A stretch of 8,323 nt of DNA from Pseudomonadota bacterium (GTDB lineage Bacteria > Pseudomonadota > Alphaproteobacteria > Sphingomonadales > Sphingomonadaceae), in NCBI GenBank assembly GCA_023445495.1, contig JAEXLC010000221.1, positions 1 through 8,323 of the forward strand, read 5' to 3'. Made by a program: the position numbers and the translations under genes. Within the stretch, counting starts at the first letter, position 1; every line of letters begins with the position of its first letter. Shown piece by piece: positions 1-6,062 of this stretch. The notes under the pieces were generated by a model. It was not told the origin of the DNA. It was given only the letters and a program-made list of their open reading frames with translations, and made no database searches.

Positions 1-2
1 GG

Positions 3-698
3 TCAGCGGGATGCGATGCTCGCGAGCCCTTCCGCGATCCCCTTCCACACCGGATCGCGCTTCCGGCGCAGCAACGCCACCGCGGTCCGCCCTTCGGCAT
101 CGGCAATGTCTCCGCGCGCGCCGGCCGCCACGAACATCGCGAAATGCCCGGCCGCGCTGCCCTTCTTCAGCATCAGGTGCAGCGCGGTCCGTCCCTTGCC
201 GTCCTGCGCATCGGGATTGGCGCCGCCCAACAGCAATTCCTCCGCCGGGCCGAACTTGCTCCAGCCCACCGCGCCGAGCAGCGGTGTCTCGCCGCGGCCC
301 GCGCCTTCCTCGATATCCGCGCCCCGTGCCAGCAGCAGCCGGATCGTCGCGCGATCCTCGTTCCAGGCGGCGGCGAACAGGCAGAAATCGGGATTGCAGC
401 CGCGCGTCAGCAGATATTCGGCCAGCGGATGGTTCCGCCCGCGCGAAATCGAGAACCAGAGCGGCGTAGCCTGCCATTCCCCTTCGGTGAAAGCGGCATC
501 GTCCAGCCCCAGCCCCAGGCCGAGCAGCAATTCCGCCATCGCGATCGGCGTGCCGAGCACCGAACAGGCCAGATGGAGCCAGTTCCGCCCGCGCTCGTCG
601 CGGTGGCCCAGCAACTCGGGACGCGCCGCCAGCCCCTCGCGCACCTCCGCCACGCGGTGGCCGCGCACGCTTTCGGCAAGGCTGGTCTTCGAAACCAT
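3..698 (-). CDS. Ankyrin-repeat protein
   Basis: A complete 231-residue protein built of ankyrin-type helix pairs. Repeat-like units are seen around residues 37-65 (GRNWLHLAC), 75-104 (WQATPLWFSISRG ending in LLTRGCNPD), 106-130 (ending in LLLARGADIE), 135-164 (GETPLLGAV ending in LLLGGANPD) and 168-198 (GRTALHLML ending in FVAAGARGD). No signal peptide or membrane segment is visible, so it is probably cytosolic. Ankyrin repeats bind other proteins, and no partner can be named from here. The ATG has an AGGA motif (706-709 on the plus strand) seven bases upstream, which supports this start. It lies downstream of csbD on the same strand, but a terminator at 734-763 separates them, so it is probably transcribed on its own. 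The fold is clear and the function unknown. Confidence 0.85.
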   Translation of the reverse strand: MVSKTSLAESVRGHRVAEVREGLAARPELLGHRDERGRNWLHLACSVLGTPIAMAELLLGLGLGLDDAAFTEGEWQATPLWFSISRGRNHPLAEYLLTRGCNPDFCLFAAAWNEDRATIRLLLARGADIEEGAGRGETPLLGAVGWSKFGPAEELLLGGANPDAQDGKGRTALHLMLKKGSAAGHFAMFVAAGARGDIADAEGRTAVALLRRKRDPVWKGIAEGLASIASR

Positions 699-733
699 GG
701 CCGCATCCTAGGCGCGAACCCCGCCCATACAAA

Positions 734-763
734 GAGGCCGCCCCGGTTTCCCGGAACGGCCTC
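734..763 (-). terminator. Intrinsic terminator after csbD
   Basis: The outer arms GAGGCCG (734-740) and CGGCCTC (757-763) are perfect complements. Inside them CCGG (743-746) can pair with CCGG (751-754) around a TTTC loop. Read on the minus strand, the stem is followed directly by TTTGTAT, a short T-rich tract. This places it about 25 bases past the csbD stop and before the ankyrin gene, where a Rho-independent terminator would be expected. Confidence 0.7.
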
Positions 764-771
764 ACCCGAGC

Positions 772-788
772 ATCCGCCTCAGGCGGAT
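772..788. repeat. 17-bp palindrome at the csbD stop codon
   Basis: ATCCGCCT (772-779) and AGGCGGAT (781-788) are perfect inverse complements around a single C, and the palindrome touches the csbD stop codon. As RNA it would form a short hairpin with a few base pairs lost to the loop. It could protect the mRNA 3' end or help the terminator at 734-763. It may also be only a chance palindrome. Confidence 0.4.
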
Positions 789-991
789 CAGATATCGTCG
801 CCGAGCGCGCCCTTCACCTTGCCGATGAACTGCTGGCCCTTGCCCTTGGCCTCCTGGACCTTGCCCTCGGCATCGAGCTTGTCGTCGGCATGCGTGCGGT
901 TGGGATCGTCCGCATCGCCGGCCATGGCCTGCTTGGCCTTGCCCACGAGCTCGTTGACGTTGCCCTTGATCTTGTCGGTAAGTTCGCCCAT
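788..991 (-). CDS. csbD: CsbD-family stress protein
   Basis: A 67-residue, highly charged protein matching the CsbD family: the start GELTDKIKGNVNELVGKAKQ, a middle stretch rich in Asp and Lys, then the repeat-like EGKVQEAKGKGQQFIGKVKG. The length is normal for the family. In Bacillus subtilis csbD belongs to the SigB general stress regulon, and proteobacterial members are also often stress-induced. Their biochemical role is not known. The ATG is supported by an AGGAG ribosome binding site (CTCCT at 1001-1005 on the plus strand) at good spacing. A GGAAC-N17-CGTT promoter lies upstream at 1054-1079, which fits control by the alphaproteobacterial EcfG general stress sigma factor. A terminator follows at 734-763, so the gene appears to be a single-gene unit. 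Confidence 0.93.
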   Translation of the reverse strand: MGELTDKIKGNVNELVGKAKQAMAGDADDPNRTHADDKLDAEGKVQEAKGKGQQFIGKVKGALGDDI

Positions 992-1053
992 GATTCCAGT
1001 CTCCTAGCCGCGGATTGGCGCTTGGCCGCGCTTGTCATCCGTCCGACTGAAAC

Positions 1054-1079
1054 AACGGTCCGCGCTGGAAATGGGTTCC
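1054..1079 (-). promoter_or_regulatory. Putative EcfG-type stress promoter of csbD
   Basis: Read on the minus strand, GGAAC (1079 to 1075) is followed by a 17-base spacer and CGTT (1057 to 1054). This equals the known consensus for EcfG-type general stress sigma factors in alphaproteobacteria (GGAAC-N16/17-CGTT). Transcription would start near 1047, giving a leader of roughly 55 bases before the csbD ATG. The -35 element ends four bases before the likely ATG of the divergent methyltransferase, so the two genes share this short region. Confidence 0.72.
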
Positions 1080-1082
1080 GTC

Positions 1083-1679
1083 ATGCCTGAGCGGATTGCC
1101 GAACATTATGAAAGACATGCGCATGCGTTCGACCATGAGCGGCGCAAACGCTTCGCCGAACGCGCCTGGCTCGACCGATTCCTGCTGGGCGTGGCGAAGG
1201 GCGCGCCGGTGCTCGATCTTGGCTGTGGCGCCGGCGAACCGATCGCCCGCTACCTGATTTCCCACCACCATCCGGTCACCGGCGTCGATGCCGCGCACGA
1301 GATGATCGCCTTGTGCCGCACCCGCTTCCCGCGCGAGCGCTGGATCGTCGCCGACATGCGCAGCGTGCCGCTCGACACCGCCTATGGCGGGATCATCGCC
1401 TGGGACAGCGCCTTCCACTTGCCCGCCGACGACCAGCTCGCGCTGATCGCGCGCCTCGCCGCCTGGCTGGCACCGGGCGGCGCCTTGCTGTTCAACACCG
1501 GCCCGGCGCGCGGCACCGCGATGGGCTGCCAGTTCGGCGAGGAACTCTATCACGCCAGCGCCGACCCGGCCGAATATCGCGCGGTTTTCGCGAAGACCGG
1601 GCTGTTCGAAGTCGCGTACAAGCCGGAAGACGCCGCGACCGGCGGCCGCTCGGTATGGCTGGTGCGGCGACCGCATTAG
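1083..1679 (+). CDS. Class I SAM-dependent methyltransferase
   Basis: A 198-residue protein with the Rossmann-fold methyltransferase core. Motif I is VLDLGCGAGEP (residues 43-53), the acidic residue after strand 2 is in VTGVDAAHEM (D69), a motif II-like VADMRSVPL follows (residues 89-97), and LAPGGALLFNTG (129-140) matches the strand preceding the late core. The short length and absence of extra domains fit small-molecule methyltransferases of the Methyltransf_11/25 type; the substrate cannot be told. The frame is open back to a TTG at 1032 and an ATG at 1071. The ATG at 1083 is preferred because the family usually begins close to the ...HYERHAHAFD... helix, although no strong ribosome binding site marks any of the three. 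The gene is divergent from csbD and convergent with the hydrolase. Confidence 0.82.
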   Translation: MPERIAEHYERHAHAFDHERRKRFAERAWLDRFLLGVAKGAPVLDLGCGAGEPIARYLISHHHPVTGVDAAHEMIALCRTRFPRERWIVADMRSVPLDTAYGGIIAWDSAFHLPADDQLALIARLAAWLAPGGALLFNTGPARGTAMGCQFGEELYHASADPAEYRAVFAKTGLFEVAYKPEDAATGGRSVWLVRRPH

Positions 1680-1690
1680 CCCCCTCTATC

Positions 1691-1770
1691 GTCACCCCGG
1701 CCTCGAGCCGGGGTCCCGCTACCTATCCTGACAAAGAAGAAGCGGGATCCCGGCGCAAGACCGGAATAAC
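1691..1770. repeat. Two-armed palindromic intergenic element
   Basis: Two 30-base arms (1691-1720 and 1741-1770) are imperfect inverse complements, 23 of 30 positions matching by hand, with a 20-base centre. The left arm is itself a hairpin: CCCCGGC (1695-1701), a five-base loop, GCCGGGG (1707-1713). The inner ends CCCGCT and AGCGGG match exactly. It fills the 96-base gap between convergent genes. The form, with GTCAxCCCGG ends and a GCCGGGxTCCCGCT core, resembles the dispersed palindromic repeats common in alphaproteobacterial genomes. It may also act as a terminator in both directions. Confidence 0.65.
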
Positions 1771-1775
1771 GGAAA

Positions 1776-2555
1776 CTAGGGCGCGACCTTCTGCAGGAAC
1801 GCCAGCACCGCCGTCCAGGCCGGCTCGGACCCGTCCGGGTTCTTCGCGCGCAGCAAGGTCGACGAGCCGTGCACGCCGCCCAGCTTGGGCACGAACTGCT
1901 CCTTGGCACCCGGCACCGCGGCAAGGATGTCGCGCGCCGCGTCGATCTCGTGCCCGTCCTTGGCCGAAGTCGCGAACACCGGCACGCGCACCTTTGCGGC
2001 AGCCTTGGCCACCAGCGTCTTGTCGTCGAAATATTCGCCCGGCGAGAAGGCCAGCACCGCGCGCACCCCCGGATGCTCGGCCGCAAGCACGAACACCAGC
2101 GACGCCGAATAGCTGCTGCCCCACAGGACCACCGGCAGCTTCTGCGCCTCGGCCCAGGCGAGCGCCGCCTCGAGATCGGGCTTTGCCGCCAGATACTCGG
2201 CCGGGGTCGCGACATGGCCGGGCTTCACCCCGATGCCCTTCGCGGTCGCATTGCCGCCGAACAGCTCGCCGCCGGCACGCTGGTCGATCCGCAGCGAGGC
2301 ATAGCCCCAGGTGGCGAGGCGCGGCGCGATCGTGGCGTATTCGTCCTTGCCCGATTCGGCCTGGTGGAAGAGCAGGATCAGCGCCTTGGGCTTCTCGACG
2401 CCGGTATAAACGCCGGCGACCTTCACCCCGTCCGCCGCAGTGAGCGTCACCGGCTCGGCCGAGATCGAGCGCGCCTCCTTGGGCACATTCGCCGGCTTGG
2501 GATGGCATGCCGAGAGCGCCAGCAGCGCAAGCGCCGCGGCGGCAGCGCCCCGCAT
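1776..2555 (-). CDS. Lipoprotein alpha/beta hydrolase (dienelactone hydrolase-like)
   Basis: A 259-residue predicted lipoprotein: Arg2, a hydrophobic stretch and the lipobox LSAC put the lipidated Cys at residue 17, so it is expected in the periplasm or anchored to a membrane. The rest is an alpha/beta hydrolase: LILLFHQAE (59-67, oxyanion region), the nucleophile elbow WGSSYSAS (145-152, likely Ser148), a candidate acid Asp200 in TSAKDGHE, and His229 in GGVHGSS. The elbow reads G-x-S-x-S, with Ser in place of the usual last Gly. The substrate is unknown; esters or lactones are typical for the superfamily. Its ATG overlaps the thiSG stop (TGATG), so it is probably translated from the same mRNA. 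No thiamin-related role is evident from the sequence. Confidence 0.83.
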   Translation of the reverse strand: MRGAAAAALALLALSACHPKPANVPKEARSISAEPVTLTAADGVKVAGVYTGVEKPKALILLFHQAESGKDEYATIAPRLATWGYASLRIDQRAGGELFGGNATAKGIGVKPGHVATPAEYLAAKPDLEAALAWAEAQKLPVVLWGSSYSASLVFVLAAEHPGVRAVLAFSPGEYFDDKTLVAKAAAKVRVPVFATSAKDGHEIDAARDILAAVPGAKEQFVPKLGGVHGSSTLLRAKNPDGSEPAWTAVLAFLQKVAP

Positions 2556-3559
2556 CAGATCAGGCCTGCCAGCGGGCTCGACGGATCGGCATAGCGGCGC
2601 TTGGCCATGCGCCCGGCGCGATAGGAAAGCCGCCCGGCCTCGACCGCCGCCTTCATCGCGGCGGCCATCAGGATCGGATCCTTGGCCTCGGCGATCGCGG
2701 TGTTCATCAGGATGCCGTCGCAGCCCAGCTCCATGCCGATCGCCGCGTCGCTCGCGCTGCCGACACCGGCATCGACCAGCACCGGCACCTTGGCGCCCTC
2801 CACGATCAGGCGGATCGTCACCTGGTTCTGGATGCCCAGGCCGGAGCCGATCGGCGCGCCCAGCGGCATGATCGCCACCGCGCCCGCATCCTCCAGCCGC
2901 TTGGCGGCGATGGGATCGTCAACGCAATAGACCATCGGCTTGAAGCCCTCGTTCGCGAGAATTTCCGTGGCGCGAAGCGTCTCGACCATGTCGGGATAGA
3001 GCGTCCGCGCCTCGCCCAGCACTTCGAGCTTCACCAGCTCCCAGCCGCCCGCCTCGCGCGCCAGGCGCAGCGTGCGGATCGCCGACTCGGCATCGAAGCA
3101 GCCGGCGGTGTTGGGCAGATAGGTGATCTTCTTGGGATCGATATAGTCGGTGAGCATCGGCGCCTTGGGATCGCTGACGTTCACCCGGCGCACCGCCACG
3201 GTGACGATCTCGGCGCCGCTCGCCGCCACGGCGGCCGCGTTCTGCTCGAAATCCTTGTACTTGCCGGTGCCGACGATCAGCCGCGAGCGGAAGGTCTTGC
3301 CGGCGACGCTCCACGTGTCTTCGTCCACCGGCTTGCCATGGTCGCCGCCGCCGACGAAATGCACGATCTCCAGCTCGTCGCCATCCTCGACGATCACCTG
3401 GTCCAGCGTCGAGCGCGGGACGACCTCGAGGTTGCGCTCCACCGCCAGCTTGGCGGGGACCAGCCCCAGCTCCTCGGCCAGCTGGGCAATGGTCAGGCCC
3501 GCGGTAACCCGCTTGTGCTCGCCGTTGACGGTGATGGAAACGGTGCCGTCGATATGCAT
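2555..3559 (-). CDS. thiG: ThiS-ThiG fusion: sulfur carrier and thiazole synthase
   Basis: A 334-residue fusion. Residues 7-71 form a ThiS-like beta-grasp domain (SITVNGEHKRV, then IVEDGDELEIVHFVGGG). From about residue 82 (WSVAGKTFRSRLIVGTGKY) a full ThiG follows, with the Schiff-base lysine in LVKLEVLG (Lys177), the phosphate-binding MPLGAPIGSG (231-240) and VDAGVGSASDAA (262-273). ThiG joins deoxyxylulose phosphate, dehydroglycine or glyoxylate imine and ThiS-borne sulfur into the thiazole half of thiamin. Free ThiS ends in a GG that becomes a thiocarboxylate; here the GGG (70-72) is internal. Annotated fusions of this kind are known in alphaproteobacteria. It leads an apparent two-gene unit with the lipoprotein hydrolase. 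No TPP riboswitch is visible in the 80 bases upstream, and no strong Shine-Dalgarno sequence beyond a GGGAC about seven bases before the ATG. Confidence 0.93.
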   Translation of the reverse strand: MHIDGTVSITVNGEHKRVTAGLTIAQLAEELGLVPAKLAVERNLEVVPRSTLDQVIVEDGDELEIVHFVGGGDHGKPVDEDTWSVAGKTFRSRLIVGTGKYKDFEQNAAAVAASGAEIVTVAVRRVNVSDPKAPMLTDYIDPKKITYLPNTAGCFDAESAIRTLRLAREAGGWELVKLEVLGEARTLYPDMVETLRATEILANEGFKPMVYCVDDPIAAKRLEDAGAVAIMPLGAPIGSGLGIQNQVTIRLIVEGAKVPVLVDAGVGSASDAAIGMELGCDGILMNTAIAEAKDPILMAAAMKAAVEAGRLSYRAGRMAKRRYADPSSPLAGLI

Positions 3560-3626
3560 GGAAATGTCCCGAGAATTGATCGCAAACGCGGGCTCATATA
3601 GGGAAGCCGCTCACTCGCCCGCAACC

Positions 3627-3632
3627 GAAAGG
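3627..3632 (+). promoter_or_regulatory. Ribosome binding site that decides the aroQ start
   Basis: GAAAGG lies one base before the TTG at 3634 and seven bases before the in-frame TTG at 3640. Only the second has workable spacing, so 3640 is chosen for aroQ. The gap between the divergent thiSG and aroQ is about 80 bases; no convincing -35/-10 pair was found in it on either strand. Confidence 0.55.
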
Positions 3633-3639
3633 CTTGGCC

Positions 3640-4074
3640 TTGGCCAACACGATCTACGTTCTCAACGGTCCCAACCTGAATCTGCTGGGGCTGCGCGAGC
3701 CGGAGATCTACGGTTCGGACACGCTCGACGACATTGCCGGCCGGCTGGAAGACCGCGCGAAGGAGCTCGATCTCGAGATCGACCTGCGCCAGTCGAACCA
3801 TGAGGGCCATCTGGTCGACTGGCTGCACGAGGCGCAGGCGCGTGGTGCAAAAGCCGTCTTGCTGAATGCCGGTGCCTTCACCCATACCAGCCTGGCGCTC
3901 TACGACGCGATCCGCTCGATCAGGACGCCGGTACTCGAAGTCCATCTCTCCAACCCGCTTGCCCGGGAGGAGTTTCGCCACCACAGCTATGTGGGCATGG
4001 CCGCCAAGGGAACCATCTCCGGTTTCGGGGCGCTGTCCTACATGCTTGCGCTTGAAGCCGCCGCGCTCCTCTGA
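3640..4074 (+). CDS. aroQ: Type II 3-dehydroquinate dehydratase
   Basis: A 144-residue cytosolic enzyme that dehydrates 3-dehydroquinate to 3-dehydroshikimate, the third step of the shikimate pathway. The family's active-site residues are all present: LNGPNLNLLGLREPEIYG (8-25, with Asn12, Arg19 and the flexible-lid Tyr24), LLNAGAFTHTS (74-84, Asn76 and His82), and EVHLSNPLAREEFRHHS (100-116, His102, Ser104, Arg109, Arg113). The length is normal for the dodecameric type II enzymes. The start is a TTG; an in-frame TTG six bases earlier would add two residues but is too close to the GAAAGG ribosome binding site. It precedes accB by 35 bases on the same strand, a gene order often seen in alphaproteobacteria, so cotranscription with accBC is likely. 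Confidence 0.96.
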   Translation: MANTIYVLNGPNLNLLGLREPEIYGSDTLDDIAGRLEDRAKELDLEIDLRQSNHEGHLVDWLHEAQARGAKAVLLNAGAFTHTSLALYDAIRSIRTPVLEVHLSNPLAREEFRHHSYVGMAAKGTISGFGALSYMLALEAAALL

Positions 4075-4109
4075 CAAAGGGCGCGGTTTCATCGGAAGAA
4101 CGAGATCAA

Positions 4110-4595
4110 ATGGCAGACAAGAACGACAAGGCGGGCGCCATGCAGGTTGATATCGAGCTGGTGCGCCAGCTCGCCGCGGTGCTCGACGAAACCAATCTGA
4201 CCGAAATCGAGGTCGAGGACGCAGACCGCAAGGTCCGCGTCGCCCGCACCGTGCAGGCTGCGCCCGCAATGATGGCCGCGCCGATGGCGGCGCCCGTCGC
4301 CGCTCCGGTTGCCGCGCCCGTCGCCGCCGCTCCGGCTGCCGCCGCTGCGCCCGTTGCCGCGCTCAACGCCGTCAAGTCGCCGATGGTCGGCACCGTCTAT
4401 CTCGCACCGAACCCCGAAGCCGCGAACTTCGTCGCGGTCGGCCAGCAGGTGAAGGCCGGCGATACGCTGGTGATCATCGAGGCGATGAAGGTGATGAACC
4501 CGATCCACGCCACCTCGGCCGGCACGGTCAAGGCGATCCTGGTCGACAACGGCCAGCCGGTCGAGTTCGACCAGCCCCTCGTGGTCGTCGAGTAA
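4110..4595 (+). CDS. accB: Biotin carboxyl carrier protein of acetyl-CoA carboxylase
   Basis: A 161-residue carrier subunit. An N-terminal helical region (residues 11-46, containing IELVRQLAAVLDETNLTEIEV) is typical of bacterial AccB, followed by a flexible Ala/Pro linker (about 50-85) and a C-terminal biotinyl domain (88-161). The biotinylated lysine is Lys127 in IIEAMKVMN. The protein carries carboxybiotin between AccC and the AccAD carboxyltransferase in the first committed step of fatty acid synthesis. The ATG has GGAAG (4094-4098) upstream. The stop is six bases from the accC start, so the two are almost certainly cotranscribed and probably translationally coupled. Confidence 0.97.
   Translation: MADKNDKAGAMQVDIELVRQLAAVLDETNLTEIEVEDADRKVRVARTVQAAPAMMAAPMAAPVAAPVAAPVAAAPAAAAAPVAALNAVKSPMVGTVYLAPNPEAANFVAVGQQVKAGDTLVIIEAMKVMNPIHATSAGTVKAILVDNGQPVEFDQPLVVVE
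4252..4362 (+). repeat. Coding repeat of the AccB Ala/Pro linker
   Basis: Reiterated codons for Ala, Pro and Val (units such as GCGCCCGTCGCC and its variants) encode the hinge between the AccB helical region and its biotinyl domain. Tracts like this are prone to length change by slippage, so the linker length is likely to differ between strains. The low complexity is normal for AccB. Confidence 0.6.
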
Positions 4596-4601
4596 ATCCA
4601 A

Positions 4602-5957
4602 GTGCCCGAGATCAAGAAGCTCCTGATCGCCAATCGCGGCGAGATCGCGCTGCGCATCCATCGTGCCTGCCACGAGATGGGCATCAAGACCGTCGCGGTG
4701 CACTCCACCGCCGATTCGGACGCGATGCATGTCCGCCTCGCCGATGAGGCGATCTGCATCGGGCCGCCGGCGGCTGCCGAGAGCTATCTGAAGATCGACC
4801 GGATCATCGCCGCGGCGGAGATCTCGGGCGCGGATGCGATCCACCCCGGCTATGGCTTCCTCTCGGAGAACGCCAAGTTCGCCGAGATCGTCGAGGCGCA
4901 CGGCATCATCTTCGTCGGGCCCAAGCCCGAGCATATCCGCACGATGGGCGACAAGATCGAGGCGAAGCGCACCGCCGGCGCGCTCGGCCTGCCGCTCGTC
5001 CCCGGCTCGGACGGCGCGATCAGCGATGTCGAGGAAGCCAAGCGCATCGCCGAGGCCGCGGGCTATCCGGTGATCATCAAGGCCGCATCGGGCGGCGGCG
5101 GCCGCGGCATGAAGGTCGTGACCAACCCGGCCGATCTCGAAGCGCAGATGCTCCAGGCGGGCAGCGAGGCGAAAGCCGCCTTCGGCGACGCCACCGTCTA
5201 TCTCGAAAAGTATCTCGGCAACCCGCGCCATATCGAAGTGCAGGTGTTCGGCGACGGCAATGGCAACGCCATCCACCTCGGCGAGCGTGACTGCTCGCTC
5301 CAGCGCCGCCACCAGAAGGTGCTCGAGGAAGCCCCCTCGCCCGTACTCTCGACCGAGGAGCGCGAGCGCATCGGCGGCGTCTGTGCGAAAGCGATGGCCG
5401 ATATGGGCTATCGCGGCGCCGGCACCATCGAATTCCTGTGGGAAGACGGCGAGTTCTACTTCATCGAGATGAACACCCGCCTGCAGGTGGAGCATCCGGT
5501 GACCGAGGCGATCACCGGCCTCGACCTCGTCCGCGAGCAGATCCGCGTCGCCGAAGGGCATGGCCTGACGCTGCGCCAGGAGGACGTCGTCTTCCGCGGC
5601 CATGCGATCGAGTGCCGCATCAACGCCGAGGACCCGCGCACCTTCGCCCCCTCGCCGGGCCTGGTGAAGGGCTATCACGCGCCGGGCGGCATGAACGTCC
5701 GCGTCGATTCGGGCCTCTATGCCGGCTACAAGGTGCCGCCCTACTACGACTCGATGATCGCCAAGCTGATCGTCTATGGCACCACCCGCCAGGGCGCGCT
5801 GCGCCGCCTGCGCCGGGCGCTCGAGGAGTTTGTGATCGACGGGATGAAGACCACCATCCCGCTCCACCAGGCACTGCTCGACGACCCCGAGTTCCAGAAG
5901 GGCGAGTACACGATCAAGTGGCTGGAAGAGTGGCTGGCCCGGCAGGACGACCAGTAA
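4602..5957 (+). CDS. accC: Biotin carboxylase of acetyl-CoA carboxylase
   Basis: A 451-residue ATP-grasp enzyme that carboxylates the biotin of AccB using ATP and bicarbonate. Domains in order: N-terminal biotin carboxylase domain (KKLLIANRGEIALRI, 5-19; HPGYGFLSEN, 81-90), ATP-grasp domain with the glycine-rich loop KAASGGGGRGMK (160-171), ERDCSLQRRHQK (228-239, Lys239 region for bicarbonate and ATP), FIEMNTRLQVEHPVTE (287-302, with Glu289, Asn291 and Arg293), and the C-terminal domain with ECRINAEDP (337-345, Arg339). The length is the normal one. The start is a GTG with only a weak ribosome binding site, six bases after the accB stop, consistent with translation coupled to accB. A perfect 8-bp inverted repeat follows directly after the stop codon. 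Confidence 0.97.
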   Translation: MPEIKKLLIANRGEIALRIHRACHEMGIKTVAVHSTADSDAMHVRLADEAICIGPPAAAESYLKIDRIIAAAEISGADAIHPGYGFLSENAKFAEIVEAHGIIFVGPKPEHIRTMGDKIEAKRTAGALGLPLVPGSDGAISDVEEAKRIAEAAGYPVIIKAASGGGGRGMKVVTNPADLEAQMLQAGSEAKAAFGDATVYLEKYLGNPRHIEVQVFGDGNGNAIHLGERDCSLQRRHQKVLEEAPSPVLSTEERERIGGVCAKAMADMGYRGAGTIEFLWEDGEFYFIEMNTRLQVEHPVTEAITGLDLVREQIRVAEGHGLTLRQEDVVFRGHAIECRINAEDPRTFAPSPGLVKGYHAPGGMNVRVDSGLYAGYKVPPYYDSMIAKLIVYGTTRQGALRRLRRALEEFVIDGMKTTIPLHQALLDDPEFQKGEYTIKWLEEWLARQDDQ

Positions 5958-6002
5958 CCGACCAATAGATTGCAGCCGATTTGGTCGGGTATGGAACACC
6001 CG
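5958..6002 (+). terminator. Overlapping hairpins after accC
   Basis: CCGACCAA (5958-5965) and TTGGTCGG (5981-5988) are perfect 8-bp arms around a 15-base loop, starting on the base after the accC stop. A second hairpin, CGGGT (5986-5990) with ACCCG (5998-6002), shares bases 5986-5988 with it, so the two cannot both form fully. No T tract follows, so this is a possible weak or Rho-assisted terminator, or a stabilising 3' hairpin. Confidence 0.45.
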
Positions 6003-6004
6003 CC

Positions 6005-6034
6005 TTCACATCTTCACGCCTGTTGAATTATTAT
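6005..6034 (+). promoter_or_regulatory. Weak promoter candidate for the papain-like gene
   Basis: TTCACA (6005-6010) and TATTAT (6029-6034) are spaced by 18 bases and sit about 30 bases before the ATG at 6063. The AT-rich run around 6024-6035 stands out in this GC-rich window. The match is only partial to the housekeeping consensus, so this is tentative. Confidence 0.3.
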
Positions 6035-6062
6035 TCCCCCGTTACGATCGAAGTCGGGGGAC

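Noticed and set aside
144..1007. A 287-residue plus-strand open frame across the ankyrin and csbD genes
   Set aside because: It crosses two clear minus-strand genes and the terminator between them, and has no recognisable motif.
3560..3639. Possible TPP riboswitch upstream of thiSG
   Set aside because: The gap is shorter than the usual riboswitch, and the conserved CTGAGA-type thi-box segments are absent.
4089..5999. A 636-residue open frame on the minus strand
   Set aside because: It lies fully opposite accB and accC, whose conserved motifs are complete. Its Asp/His/Arg-rich, Ala-rich composition is the usual antisense shadow of a GC-rich gene.
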